64,000 nt of DNA from an uncultured Mycoplasmatota bacterium (GCA_948470005.1 CAOKNI010000004.1:1-64000), one strand, 5' to 3'. Positions 33,888 to 42,893 are shown, counted from the stretch's first letter. Notes: generated from the letters alone by a model not told the origin. A program made the numbers and translations.

Positions 33888-34193
33888 ATGAAAAAAATAA
33901 TTAATAATAAAGTATATGATACAGAAAAATGTGATTTGATTTTAGAATATTATTGTCCTGTTGCTTACTCCAATATACTATTTAAAAATTGCTATAACTT
34001 ACACAGAGCAGCAATCTATAAAACTAAAAAGGGTACTTATTTAAAATATATAGGTGAACCTAAAGAATTATTGTCTTGTCCTAAAAAGGAAAGTTTAGAG
34101 ATAATATCAGCGGAAAAATTTAAATCAATTTTAGTAGAATTAAATCAAATTGATATTTACGAAAAAGAATTCGAGATACTAGAAGAGGGATAA
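33888..34193 (+). CDS. phage protein of unknown function
   Basis: 101 residues with four Cys dispersed (CDLILEYYC, CYNLH, CPKK). AGGGGTG ribosome binding site. No motif recognised. Confidence 0.65.
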   Translation: MKKIINNKVYDTEKCDLILEYYCPVAYSNILFKNCYNLHRAAIYKTKKGTYLKYIGEPKELLSCPKKESLEIISAEKFKSILVELNQIDIYEKEFEILEEG

Positions 34194-34197
34194 TTAT

Positions 34198-34440
34198 ATG
34201 ATTATTATTTTATCAATATTAATTACATTATCCTGGATCATAATATTATCTGTTAAATCTAAAAAGCCAGAAGATCCATTAATACAATTAAGAGAAGAAT
34301 TAGAGTTCGTAGATTTAGATCCTAGCGAAATAAATGATATATTAGAAAAACATAAAGACAGTTATTCTTATGCGTGTTATGAATTAAAAAAATCATATTA
34401 TGAACTAGGACAAGCTATCAAAAATTCCTTTAAAAAATAG
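34198..34440 (+). CDS. small single-pass membrane protein
   Basis: 80 residues: N-terminal TM helix (IIILSILITLSWIIILSV) and acidic cytoplasmic-like tail. Function unknown. Confidence 0.65.
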   Translation: MIIILSILITLSWIIILSVKSKKPEDPLIQLREELEFVDLDPSEINDILEKHKDSYSYACYELKKSYYELGQAIKNSFKK

Positions 34441-34441
34441 C

Positions 34442-34561
34442 AAAAAGTATCAAAGATAAAAAATAAGGTGTAAGGCCTTATAAATACTAGTAAAAATCAA
34501 GATTATATAGGTGCAATATAACATTGTGATTATCTTGCATCCAATAATAGAGAAAAAGAGG
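34442..34561 (+). repeat. structured leader repeat, copy 2
   Basis: 120 bp, about 93% identical to 31711-31829 and placed the same way, a few bases before an ATG (34569). The stems ATAAGG/CCTTAT and CAAGAT/ATCTTG are kept. Confidence 0.85.
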
Positions 34562-34568
34562 TGTAATT

Positions 34569-34805
34569 ATGGAAGAAAAATATTTAGAGTTTGCTTTAAC
34601 AAATAGTGTTAAACAACTAATAAATGAAAAGATATCAGAAGAAATAAAAGAAAAAGTAAAACAATTTGAAAAGCAATTACTAGATCAAAAAGAACAGTAT
34701 ATAGCAGAAATTATGAAAGGCATACGAATATTACATGAAAAAGATTTTAACGGAGTCAATTATAAAATAATTTTTGAAAATATTCAGAGGATAGAGAGTG
34801 AGTAA
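34569..34805 (+). CDS. small coiled-coil phage protein
   Basis: 78 residues, charged, helical (EKISEEIKEKVKQFEKQLL). Follows leader repeat copy 2. Overlaps the next gene. Function unknown. Confidence 0.6.
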   Translation: MEEKYLEFALTNSVKQLINEKISEEIKEKVKQFEKQLLDQKEQYIAEIMKGIRILHEKDFNGVNYKIIFENIQRIESE

Positions 34806-35211
34806 AGTTATGCGAGAATATTTTCAATTAGATAAATTAAGGACTTTATTTAGTATAGATGATCATGTTTATAAATTATATAATATTTTAAAAGCATCTA
34901 TGATAATCCCTGATGAAAAAAATTTTACTATATTATATTTATGCCCTAATTCTAAAGAAGTAAAAAATGCCTATAAATATTCTATAGAAAGATGCAAGGA
35001 ATTAGAATATTTGTCAAATCATAAATCAAAAATAATTTCAAAAAATATTCAACAAAATATTATTTATTTTTATAACTCTTTCAAAAATAGACAAGAAAAA
35101 ATATTAATAGTTCCATTAAAGAAACTAGAGTCTGGGTTCGATGGTTATAGAATATCTCAAATTATATTTTTTGCATTAGATGGAAAGGAACCGATTTATG
35201 AAACTACTTAA
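34798..35211 (+). CDS. phage protein of unknown function
   Basis: 137 residues, basic. GTG 34798 has AGAGG upstream; ATG 34810 is the alternative. Alternating helix and strand pattern; no motif recognised. Confidence 0.6.
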   Translation: MSKVMREYFQLDKLRTLFSIDDHVYKLYNILKASMIIPDEKNFTILYLCPNSKEVKNAYKYSIERCKELEYLSNHKSKIISKNIQQNIIYFYNSFKNRQEKILIVPLKKLESGFDGYRISQIIFFALDGKEPIYETT

Positions 35212-35557
35212 AAATAGTGAATATGAAGAATTATTAGACTATAAGAAAAAATATGAAGATCTAACAGGTCAAAGATGGTATATTGTTTCTGGAGGAAGAA
35301 CAACATATTCAAGATTAATGCAATTATCTAAAGAATCACTAATAAATCTTTTGTTAGAAATGCGACAGGATCTAAAAAAGATATCTAAAAAATTAAATAA
35401 ATCTAACAAATGTATTTTAGAACCATCTGAAGATCACGATTATGAAAAAATGGTAAAAAATACTATAGATTATGTAAAAGACTGTTTAGAACATTTATGT
35501 ACAGTAGATGAAATAGAAATATTGAATAAATTAGGTTATAATAAAGATACAGAATAA
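35198..35557 (+). CDS. phage protein of unknown function
   Basis: 119 residues from ATG 35198 behind GGAAAGGAA. Starts KLLKNSEYEELLDYKKKYED, similar to the start of the 33656 product; the rest is helical and basic. Function unknown. Confidence 0.65.
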   Translation: MKLLKNSEYEELLDYKKKYEDLTGQRWYIVSGGRTTYSRLMQLSKESLINLLLEMRQDLKKISKKLNKSNKCILEPSEDHDYEKMVKNTIDYVKDCLEHLCTVDEIEILNKLGYNKDTE

Positions 35558-35589
35558 TAATTAAAAATTAATGAAAGGAGCTAACTAAA

Positions 35590-35646
35590 GACATCCCTTT
35601 AGTATTGTAAAATCTACCATAAAAAGAATAACTAGGAAAGGGTGTC
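35590..35646 (+). promoter_or_regulatory. long-range stem that covers the ArpU-like gene's ribosome binding site
   Basis: GACATCCCTTTAGT (35590-35603) can pair with ACTAGGAAAGGGTGTC (35631-35646); the 3' arm is the ribosome binding site of the gene at 35650. Confidence 0.5.
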
Positions 35647-35649
35647 ATA

Positions 35650-36096
35650 ATGGAAAAAGAATTATCAAAAGAAGAAAAAGAAAAAAAGACAAAAATTAAA
35701 TTATTAAAACAAGTATATTGGGATGAAAAAAATTTAAAAAGGTTGCAAGAAAAATTAGAGAAAATTACTATAAAAATTGAATCGATAAGATCAAGTAATA
35801 TTAGTTCGATGCCAAAAAGTAGTGGTTTAGCACAAGATATTAGCGATTTATTAGGTCAACAAGAAGAATACCAAAGCTTGATCATAAAAAAAATAATGAA
35901 ATTGGAAAAAAGTAGGCAAAAGGCAGAATCTTCAATAGACACCCTAGAAGATTCAAGATTAAAGCTAATATTAAATTGTGTATATCTAGAAGATATGACT
36001 TTTAAGGAAGTTGCAGTTGATTTGCGAAAATCTGAAAGACATATTAGAAGATTACATGATATTGCAATTAGACTGATGAAAATAGTTAAAAATTAG
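35650..36096 (+). CDS. ArpU/DUF1492-like late transcription regulator
   Basis: 148 residues: long N-terminal coiled coil, then a sigma-70 region-4-like helix-turn-helix (LKLILNCVYLEDMTFKEVAV, then RKSERHIRRLHD). This architecture and the position just before HNH and terminase are those of ArpU/DUF1492 late-gene activators. Its own terminator and a phased set of TGTCC boxes follow. Its translation may be limited by the upstream stem. Confidence 0.8.
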   Translation: MEKELSKEEKEKKTKIKLLKQVYWDEKNLKRLQEKLEKITIKIESIRSSNISSMPKSSGLAQDISDLLGQQEEYQSLIIKKIMKLEKSRQKAESSIDTLEDSRLKLILNCVYLEDMTFKEVAVDLRKSERHIRRLHDIAIRLMKIVKN

Positions 36097-36121
36097 GCAA
36101 GAAAAAACACCTAATTTTTTT
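36088..36121 (+). terminator. terminator after the ArpU-like gene
   Basis: AAAAATTAGG and CCTAATTTTTTT form a 9-bp stem plus T run; overlaps the gene's last codons. Confidence 0.7.
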
Positions 36122-36123
36122 AA

Positions 36124-36168
36124 TGTCCTAAAATGTCCTAAAATGGTCACATTTGTCCAGTTATGTCA
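36124..36168. promoter_or_regulatory. late operator with five boxes at 10-bp period
   Basis: TGTCC, TGTCC, TGGTC, TGTCC, TGTCA begin at 36124, 36134, 36144, 36154 and 36164. Same face of the helix, directly downstream of the ArpU-like gene and upstream of the late genes. Likely the activator's binding array. Confidence 0.65.
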
Positions 36169-36241
36169 CAAAAATATGTGTTATTATGGTATTGTCATAA
36201 AAGACATTAAGAGTTCGCCCCTTACTTTTATGATAGTGATT

Positions 36242-36267
36242 AAGACATCAGAAATGGTGTCTTTTTC
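36242..36267 (+). terminator. terminator-like hairpin before the HNH gene
   Basis: AAGACATC-AGAAAT-GGTGTCTT with T5; about 26 bases before the HNH ATG, so it may act as an attenuator of late transcription. Confidence 0.5.
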
Positions 36268-36292
36268 TAATGATTTTTTAGGAGGCGATTAT

Positions 36293-36727
36293 ATGGTAAT
36301 GAAAATATGCCGAAAATGTGGAAGTCTTATTCCATATCCTTATACTTATTGCACAAAGTGTCAGAATGAATATAACAAAGATCGAGAACAGCAGCTAAAA
36401 GAATCTAAAAAAAAATATGATGCTAATTACAATAAATATAAGCGAAATAAGGAACATACGAGGTTCTATAACTCTGATGAATGGAAGTTACTTAAAGAAA
36501 AGTATCTACAGGATCAACAGTATCGATGCGAAAAGTGTGAGGAGTTACATAAGTTAAATCCTAAACATAAGAGAAGAGTTGCTGTAGAAGTACATCATAA
36601 AAAGTGGTTATCTACTCCAGAGGGATGGGAAAGGCGACTAGACTACACTAATCTGATGGCTCTATGTCATGCACATCATGATGAGATGCATGGTAGATTC
36701 CAGAAGAAAAAGAAACAAAGTATATAA
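36293..36727 (+). CDS. HNH endonuclease of the packaging module
   Basis: 144 residues. N-terminal zinc-ribbon (CRKCGSL, CTKCQ) and HNH core (CEKCEELH, VEVHHKKWLSTPEG, LMALCHAHHDEMHGR). In cos phages such HNH proteins work with the terminase for end cutting. ATG 36293 behind AGGAGGCG. Directly upstream of terminase genes. Confidence 0.9.
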   Translation: MVMKICRKCGSLIPYPYTYCTKCQNEYNKDREQQLKESKKKYDANYNKYKRNKEHTRFYNSDEWKLLKEKYLQDQQYRCEKCEELHKLNPKHKRRVAVEVHHKKWLSTPEGWERRLDYTNLMALCHAHHDEMHGRFQKKKKQSI

Positions 36728-36797
36728 ATTAGCTGCTGCTATTTTATATAAAGTAAGTAAATAAATTTATTTACTATCAAGATAGGAGGTGGACCAA

Positions 36798-37196
36798 ATG
36801 AGATTAGTTATTATTACAAAGAGATATGATAGTTCTGTAATCAATCAAAAGGTACAACCTACACCATTAGATGCAGAGGGTAATCCAATGTATGCAATCT
36901 ATCTATCAGATGAGAGAGCACAAACATTAATTGATGCTGGTGTTGCAGAGGAATATGTAACAGAAAATCTTATAGTAGATGATTCTAATGATGATGTTGT
37001 AACTGATCCTGATACTATCGAGGGTGCTACTAATACTGATAGCAATCCAGAAGATTCAGATGCTGATGATAATGTTGATGGCGATGCTAACAATGAAGAT
37101 CCTAATGCAGATGATTCTAACGATGATGAATCAGAAGAACAAACAACAGATACTAAATCTAAAAGTAATTCAAAGAAGAATAAATCTAGTAAGTAA
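36798..37196 (+). CDS. phage protein with acidic repetitive tail
   Basis: 132 residues. The first 60 form a compact domain (RLVIITKRYDSSVINQKV, YLSDERAQTLIDAGVAEEYV); the rest is an Asp/Asn/Ser/Thr-rich disordered tail ending in a Lys/Ser/Asn stretch. The N-terminal part resembles small head-associated proteins, but the place before terminase is unusual for those. AGGAGGT ribosome binding site. Confidence 0.65.
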   Translation: MRLVIITKRYDSSVINQKVQPTPLDAEGNPMYAIYLSDERAQTLIDAGVAEEYVTENLIVDDSNDDVVTDPDTIEGATNTDSNPEDSDADDNVDGDANNEDPNADDSNDDESEEQTTDTKSKSNSKKNKSSK

Positions 37197-37319
37197 TCTT
37201 GGCCATTTAACCGCACCTTATTAGACCGCATTTAAAGGCCTTATAAGAAGAGTTTGCTTTATCACGACCAATGATACTATTTATCTTTTTATTAAGCATT
37301 ATTTTTTATATATGCTAGG

Positions 37320-37428
37320 TATAAAGTGGGTAGGGGTGGTCGAAAAAGTATTTAGGTTTTATAGGATATCGGTGCAAGGTGAGTATTTTGTAGCAAAAAC
37401 TCCCCACGAGAAATTAAGGAGGTGTCGC
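37320..37428. other. possible cos region
   Basis: The non-coding segment before terS holds an isolated G-rich patch (GTGGGTAGGGGTGGTCG near 37327) in AT-rich DNA, and an HNH nuclease gene is nearby. This is where cos sites of HK97-like Firmicute phages lie. The exact cut site cannot be read. Confidence 0.35.
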
Positions 37429-37905
37429 ATGGCTGGTCAAAAACAACCTATAGATTTAGTTATGGCTAAAGGGAAAAAGCACTTAACTAAAGAAGAAATT
37501 AACACAAGAAAAAGTCAAGAAATTAGTGTGCCTTTTGTTGACATCCAAGCACCATCATATCTTCCTAAAAAATTACAGGAAGAATTTGATGAGATAGCGG
37601 CGAAATTAAAATCCTTAAATATAATGACAGAACTTGATGAGGACTGTCTTGCTAGATATCTTTTATCTAAAAGGAATTATTTAAAGATAACAAGAAAACT
37701 AAATAGCATCATTACGAAAAAGGATGTTAAAGTATCAGAAATAGATGGTTTAATATCTATCCAGGATAAGTTATTTAAACAATGTCGTTCGGCCGCTGGT
37801 GATTTAGGTTTGTCAATATCTAGTAGATGTAAACTAATAGTGCCTGTTGATCCTACACCACCAAAAAAGAATAAGTTCGATAAGTTTAGTAATTTAGATG
37901 ATTGA
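37429..37905 (+). CDS. terS: terminase small subunit (P27 family)
   Basis: 158 residues with the P27-type N-terminus (AGQKQPIDLVMAKGKKHLT), then IQAPSYLPKKLQEEFDEI and the helical domain AARYLLSKRNYLK-like. Binds cos DNA to start packaging. ATG 37429 follows AAGGAGGTG. Confidence 0.88.
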   Translation: MAGQKQPIDLVMAKGKKHLTKEEINTRKSQEISVPFVDIQAPSYLPKKLQEEFDEIAAKLKSLNIMTELDEDCLARYLLSKRNYLKITRKLNSIITKKDVKVSEIDGLISIQDKLFKQCRSAAGDLGLSISSRCKLIVPVDPTPPKKNKFDKFSNLDD

Positions 37906-39619
37906 TAGAGTTACAGAATATGCTAGGGCAGTAGTCGCAGGCAAAGTAATTGCGGGAACACCGCATATACAAGCATGTCAAAGACATTTAAGAGATTTAG
38001 AAAGACAAAACACAGAAGAATTTCCCTATCACTGGGATATAAAAAGGGCGAATAGAATTCTTGAATATGCAGAAATGTTAACTATTGCGGAGGGTGAAGA
38101 ACCAATCCAAGTTAAATTGAGAGGGTTTCAAGATTTTGATTTAGGGTGTCGTTTTGGATGGTTAAATCAAAAAAATAAAAGGCGATTCAGAAGATCCTAT
38201 ATATCAAAAGCAAGACAAAATGGAAAGAGTTTTGAAAATGGTATTATAGGAACTTATGTTGCAGGTTTTGGCGGTTATAATTATGGTAAGTTATTTACTG
38301 TTGCCACTAAAAAAAGACAAGCAAAAATTGCTTGGGAAGAAATGGCAAAATTTATTCAAGCCGATGAAGATTTGTCGGAAAAATTTAAGGTTTATGATTA
38401 TAAATCCTTGATTCGTGCTTTAGAGACACAGTGTACCATTGAGGCACTTTCTCGTGAGGGTGGACTAGATGATGGTTTTAGAGGTATTTTTATTTCAGTT
38501 GATGAAATTCATCAACATAAAGATAATAAGATATATAAGGCATTATACAATGGAACTCGTGCATTAGATGAAACTTTAGTATCTATGATCACCACTCGTG
38601 GCGATAAGTTAAATTCATTTTGTTACGAGATGGATAGTTATTGTTTAGACATTCTAAATGGGACAGCTACTGCAGAAGATTTTTTCGTTGATATATACAC
38701 TTTAGATAAGGGCGATAATCTATTCGATCCTAAAAACTTTATAAAAGCGAATCCATTTTTAGCAGGTAATGAAGAGGGCCTAAATCAATTAATCATTGAG
38801 GCACAAACTGCTAAAGATATGGGTGGTAGTGAATTAAGAGATTTTATGACCAAAAGTCTTAATATGTGGGTTAGAAATGCTGATGATCAGTATGTAGATC
38901 CAGATAAATTAAAAAAATGTGCTAAAAATAAAAAGCTAGATTCTATGAGAGGTAAGGAATGCTATATCGGACTCGACTTGTCGGGAGGTGGCGATTTAAC
39001 TACTTTATCATTAGAATTTCCTTTAGAAGATGGCCATTTTTATACATATTCACATTCGTTTATGCCTAAAGGTAGATTAGAAGAGCACATCGAAACAGAC
39101 ACTGCTCCATATGATATTTGGGCCAATAAAAAGTTAATCACTGTAACAGGTGGTCAAATGGATTTCAAAAATGATTATAAGTTTATAGTTAAGCATTTGA
39201 AAGACATTATAAGTGAGTATGAATTACAACCACAGGCATGTGGGTATGACCCACACAATGCCGATGGCTTTTTGGCAGATTTAGAAGAATTAGGATGCCC
39301 ATTAATTATGGTCACACAGTCTGCTAGATTTCTAAACGATGCTACAGTTGATATGAGATTAAATATCAAGTCTGAAAAATTTGAGTACGATCAGGAAAAC
39401 GAATTGTTGTCTTGGTCGTTTTCTAATGCTGCAGTCGTTGAGAACTCATTCGGTGAAATTAAAATTGATAAGAAAGTTGGAGCGAAAACAAAGAGAATAG
39501 ATCCAATCGATGCATGTATTAATGCACATGTCGCTTATCAAAAATGCAATGACATCGAAAACCAAGATTTAGAGAAAAATATGGAAGATTATTTATCCTT
39601 AATGGGTTGGGATAAATAG
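37898..39619 (+). CDS. terL: terminase large subunit (Terminase_1/HK97 type)
   Basis: 573 residues. ATPase with Walker A-like KARQNGKSFENG and Walker B around IFISVDEIHQHKD; C-terminal RNase H-like nuclease with GLDLSGGGDLT and late acidic residues (DPIDACINAH). Pumps and cuts DNA at the portal. Overlaps terS by eight bases. Confidence 0.95.
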   Translation: MIDRVTEYARAVVAGKVIAGTPHIQACQRHLRDLERQNTEEFPYHWDIKRANRILEYAEMLTIAEGEEPIQVKLRGFQDFDLGCRFGWLNQKNKRRFRRSYISKARQNGKSFENGIIGTYVAGFGGYNYGKLFTVATKKRQAKIAWEEMAKFIQADEDLSEKFKVYDYKSLIRALETQCTIEALSREGGLDDGFRGIFISVDEIHQHKDNKIYKALYNGTRALDETLVSMITTRGDKLNSFCYEMDSYCLDILNGTATAEDFFVDIYTLDKGDNLFDPKNFIKANPFLAGNEEGLNQLIIEAQTAKDMGGSELRDFMTKSLNMWVRNADDQYVDPDKLKKCAKNKKLDSMRGKECYIGLDLSGGGDLTTLSLEFPLEDGHFYTYSHSFMPKGRLEEHIETDTAPYDIWANKKLITVTGGQMDFKNDYKFIVKHLKDIISEYELQPQACGYDPHNADGFLADLEELGCPLIMVTQSARFLNDATVDMRLNIKSEKFEYDQENELLSWSFSNAAVVENSFGEIKIDKKVGAKTKRIDPIDACINAHVAYQKCNDIENQDLEKNMEDYLSLMGWDK

Positions 39620-39636
39620 AAAGGAGGTAGATTTTT

Positions 39637-40905
39637 ATGTTTAGTAATTTTAAAAAGATTATAAAGACACTTACAACATCTAGTACAGAAAAAGAAACAA
39701 TTACTTTGGAACAATTAATAGATTTTCTAAACCTTAATGGTGTTAGTGAAAAAGAATTGTCCGAGGCAACATACTTTGCTTGTTTAAAAATATTAAGTGA
39801 ATCATTAGGAAAATTACCATTAAAATTGGTATCTACATCTGATAAAAATGGTGTAGTTGAACAAAAAAATCATCCATTTTATGCAAAATTAAGATTTAGA
39901 CCGAATCGATTCACAACTTCAACAGATTTCTTTGCTGCAGTTGAAATGAATCGTAATCATTATGGTAATGCTTATGTATGGATAACTAATAAGAAAAAAC
40001 AAGAAGATCAAGAATTAATTTTACTACCTAGTGAAAGTGTAGAAGTTTGGTATGATGATGGAAAAATATTATCTGATATACCAGATGTTTATTACATATA
40101 TCGAGTTGGTACTCATAGATATGTCTTTTCTAGCGAAGAAATTTTACATTTTAAAACTTCTAGTTCCTTTGATGGCATTAAAGGGTTAAGTGTAAGAGAG
40201 CAATTAAAAGCAACCATTACTGGTGGCCAAAAGTCGCAAGAAATGGTTAATAAATTAATTGAAAGTGGTTTTACTGCAAAAGCGGTTCTTCAATATACAG
40301 GAAACTTAAATGAAGAAAGTGCCAAAAAATTTACTGCTAATCTAGAAAAATATGCTACTGGTGAAGTAGATGCATTAAAATCTATTATTCCTATACCACT
40401 AGGATCAAAATTAGATCCATTAAATATTAAACTTGGTGACAATGAGTTTATGGAAATCAAAAAATATAATGCTTTACAAATTGCAAGTGCATTTGGTATA
40501 AAGCCAAATCAAATAAATGACTATTCAAAAAGTAGTTATGCGAGTGCAGAGGCACAACAATTAGCATTCTATGTTGATACTCTTTTATTCATATTAAAAC
40601 AGTATGAGGAAGAATTAACATATAAACTCTTAACTACTGATGAAATTAAAAAAGGATTAAAATTCAAATTTAATGTATCAGTTATTTTAAGAGCTGATTT
40701 AAAAACTCAAATTGAGAGTTTATCAAAAGGTGTTGCCAATTTTATATATACTCCAAACGAGGCGAGAGCTTATCTAGATTTAGAAGCTAAAGCAGGTGGG
40801 GATAAATTAATTGGTAATGGTGCAATGATTCCTGCTGAATTAGTAGGAACACAATACCAACAAAAAAATGCTAATGGAGGAGGTGATACTGATGGACAGG
40901 AATAA
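39637..40905 (+). CDS. phage portal protein (HK97 family)
   Basis: 422 residues; AYFACLKILSESLGKLPLKL-type start, NAYVWI, and FGIKPNQINDYSKSSYASAE mark the HK97 portal family. Forms the dodecameric DNA channel. Strong AAAGGAGG ribosome binding site. Ends overlapping the protease start. Confidence 0.94.
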   Translation: MFSNFKKIIKTLTTSSTEKETITLEQLIDFLNLNGVSEKELSEATYFACLKILSESLGKLPLKLVSTSDKNGVVEQKNHPFYAKLRFRPNRFTTSTDFFAAVEMNRNHYGNAYVWITNKKKQEDQELILLPSESVEVWYDDGKILSDIPDVYYIYRVGTHRYVFSSEEILHFKTSSSFDGIKGLSVREQLKATITGGQKSQEMVNKLIESGFTAKAVLQYTGNLNEESAKKFTANLEKYATGEVDALKSIIPIPLGSKLDPLNIKLGDNEFMEIKKYNALQIASAFGIKPNQINDYSKSSYASAEAQQLAFYVDTLLFILKQYEEELTYKLLTTDEIKKGLKFKFNVSVILRADLKTQIESLSKGVANFIYTPNEARAYLDLEAKAGGDKLIGNGAMIPAELVGTQYQQKNANGGGDTDGQE

Positions 40906-41701
40906 GCAGCTAATTCAAAAGTCTGGTGCTGTTGAAAGTCAAGAGTTAACAGATGAAGAATTAGAAAAAATCAATAAATTTGCTCTTAAAACATTATCTA
41001 AAGAAGATATCTATACTTTTAAGTTAAGAATCTGTGACAATGAAATAGATCGAGATTTTGAAGTATTTCCATTATCAACTTTAGAAAAGTTAAAAGAGTT
41101 ATTTATTGGCAAAACTATTATTAAAGATCATTCATCTAGAGCAGATAACCAAGTTGCTAGAATTTATGATACTGAATTAATTACTGAAAGCGGTCGTACA
41201 AAGACTGCAGAACCTTATACGAGTTTAGTTGCTCATTGTTATATGGTTAAAACTAAAAGTAATGAAGATTTAATTACTGAAATAGATGCAGGAATTAAAA
41301 AAGAAGTATCAGTTGGATGTGCTATCGGTGAGGTGATATGTTCTATTTGTGGTACAGATAATAGAAAAAGATGGTGTGAACACTGGAATGGTAAAGAATA
41401 CGATGGAAATATGTGTTATTTTGAATTGAAAAGTCCAATTGATGCATATGAGGTATCTTTTGTGGCAGTTCCAGCACAACCAAAAGCAGGAACAACCAAA
41501 AATTATGGTCCTAATCAAGAAGAACAGGAAAATGAAGAGGTTGCTACTGAAAACAACGACAACCAGAAAAATACAGAATATAACCAAGATGAAACAAAAA
41601 CTAATAATTTCAATGAACAAGACTTAATTTCATTAAAAATGAAAACAATTAAGTCTTTTATTTTCGCACAAAAAAATTTAGATAAGAAAGAGGGAATGTA
41701 A
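40892..41701 (+). CDS. prohead protease-like protein
   Basis: 269 residues between portal and capsid. The core (TFKLRICDNEIDRDFEVFPL, IIKDHS, EVSVGCAIGEVICS, DAYEVSFVAVPAQPKAG) matches prohead maturation protease proteins. A CSICG...WCEHW zinc-like insertion is present. The C-terminal 60 residues are Asn/Glu-rich and disordered. Confidence 0.85.
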   Translation: MDRNKQLIQKSGAVESQELTDEELEKINKFALKTLSKEDIYTFKLRICDNEIDRDFEVFPLSTLEKLKELFIGKTIIKDHSSRADNQVARIYDTELITESGRTKTAEPYTSLVAHCYMVKTKSNEDLITEIDAGIKKEVSVGCAIGEVICSICGTDNRKRWCEHWNGKEYDGNMCYFELKSPIDAYEVSFVAVPAQPKAGTTKNYGPNQEEQENEEVATENNDNQKNTEYNQDETKTNNFNEQDLISLKMKTIKSFIFAQKNLDKKEGM

Positions 41702-41702
41702 A

Positions 41703-42878
41703 ATGAATAAAAAAATGCGAGAAATTTTAAAGAGTATTGAAGAAAAAACGATAATTGCAAAAAATTATCAAACTGAAAAGGATTTTGACAAAGCTAACGA
41801 AGTGTTAGATGAAATCGAAAATCTACAAAAAGAATATGAAGTAGAGGCAAAACTATTTGCTGTTGCTAAAGAAGAAGTAACAGAAGAAAAAGTTGCAGAA
41901 GTAAAAGAAGAAAAGAAAGCTGATGGATTCGCTGCTGTTACTAAAATGGTAACTGGTAGAAGAATGGCTGATGAAGAAAAGGCATTAATTGTTGAGTCAG
42001 ATTCAACTGCAGAAAATGCACATGGTACTAATTATTTACTACCAGAAGATGTTCAACTTGCTATTCGTGAATTAAGAAGAAATTATATGTCTGCAAAAGA
42101 TTTAGGATTAGTAAATGTTGTTCCAACAACTGCACTATCTGGATCTACTAATTTTGAGACAGATGATGATGGCCTACTTTCAGATTTTGAAGATGGAAGT
42201 GCTGTAACAGAAGAAGATGGACCAAAATTTGAGAAAAAACCATTTGCTATTAAATTTAAAGGTAAATTAATCTATATTTCTAATATCCTAGCAGGTAATG
42301 AAAAAGCAGGATTAATGAATTATTTAAATAAATGGTTTGTTAAAAAGGCTGTTAGAACTGAAAATGTAGATATCTTTACTACATTAGCAAAAGGAAAGAC
42401 TGCTAAAGCAATCACTGGATTAAATGCATTAAAAGAACATATTAACAAAGACATTGATCCATCATGTGCAATGACTGGGGTAATTATTACAAATCAAACA
42501 GGTTTTGCAGAAATGGATAAACAAAAAGATAGAAATGGTAGAGGTATGTTAGAAGTTGATCCTACTAATAAATCTCGTAAGGTATTCCAAAATATGCCTA
42601 TTTATGTATTCTCTGATAAAGAATTAAAAAATGTAGACGGAAAAGCTCCAATGTTCGTTGGTGCAACAGATGCAGGATGTGATTTTATGGATAAAGATGG
42701 ATTAGAATTTGCTACTTCTGAACATTATGCATTTAATAAGAATCAAACTACTTTGAGAGTTTTAGAGGGATATGACACAGTACAAACTGATGTTAATGCA
42801 TATTCTTATATCTCTTATACTGGTGTTGATTGCGAAGAAATATCAGCAACACCAAATTCAACTGATCAAACTGTATAG
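41703..42878 (+). CDS. major capsid protein (HK97 fold)
   Basis: 391 residues. The N-terminal 65-70 residues are a coiled-coil delta domain acting as scaffold; the HK97 shell part follows (NYLLPEDVQLAIRELRRNY, GAVTDAGCDF-like loop). Cleavage of the delta domain by the upstream protease is expected. One base after the protease stop. Confidence 0.94.
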   Translation: MNKKMREILKSIEEKTIIAKNYQTEKDFDKANEVLDEIENLQKEYEVEAKLFAVAKEEVTEEKVAEVKEEKKADGFAAVTKMVTGRRMADEEKALIVESDSTAENAHGTNYLLPEDVQLAIRELRRNYMSAKDLGLVNVVPTTALSGSTNFETDDDGLLSDFEDGSAVTEEDGPKFEKKPFAIKFKGKLIYISNILAGNEKAGLMNYLNKWFVKKAVRTENVDIFTTLAKGKTAKAITGLNALKEHINKDIDPSCAMTGVIITNQTGFAEMDKQKDRNGRGMLEVDPTNKSRKVFQNMPIYVFSDKELKNVDGKAPMFVGATDAGCDFMDKDGLEFATSEHYAFNKNQTTLRVLEGYDTVQTDVNAYSYISYTGVDCEEISATPNSTDQTV

Positions 42879-42893
42879 TTAGGAGGATAGACT

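Noticed and set aside
36899..37231. Minus-strand Ser-rich open frame across 36899-37231
   Set aside because: Shadow of the repetitive Asp/Asn codons of the plus-strand gene, without ribosome binding site.
37898..39619. Group I or II intron or intein in terL next to the HNH gene
   Set aside because: terL is open and of normal length; the HNH protein is of the packaging-associated type.
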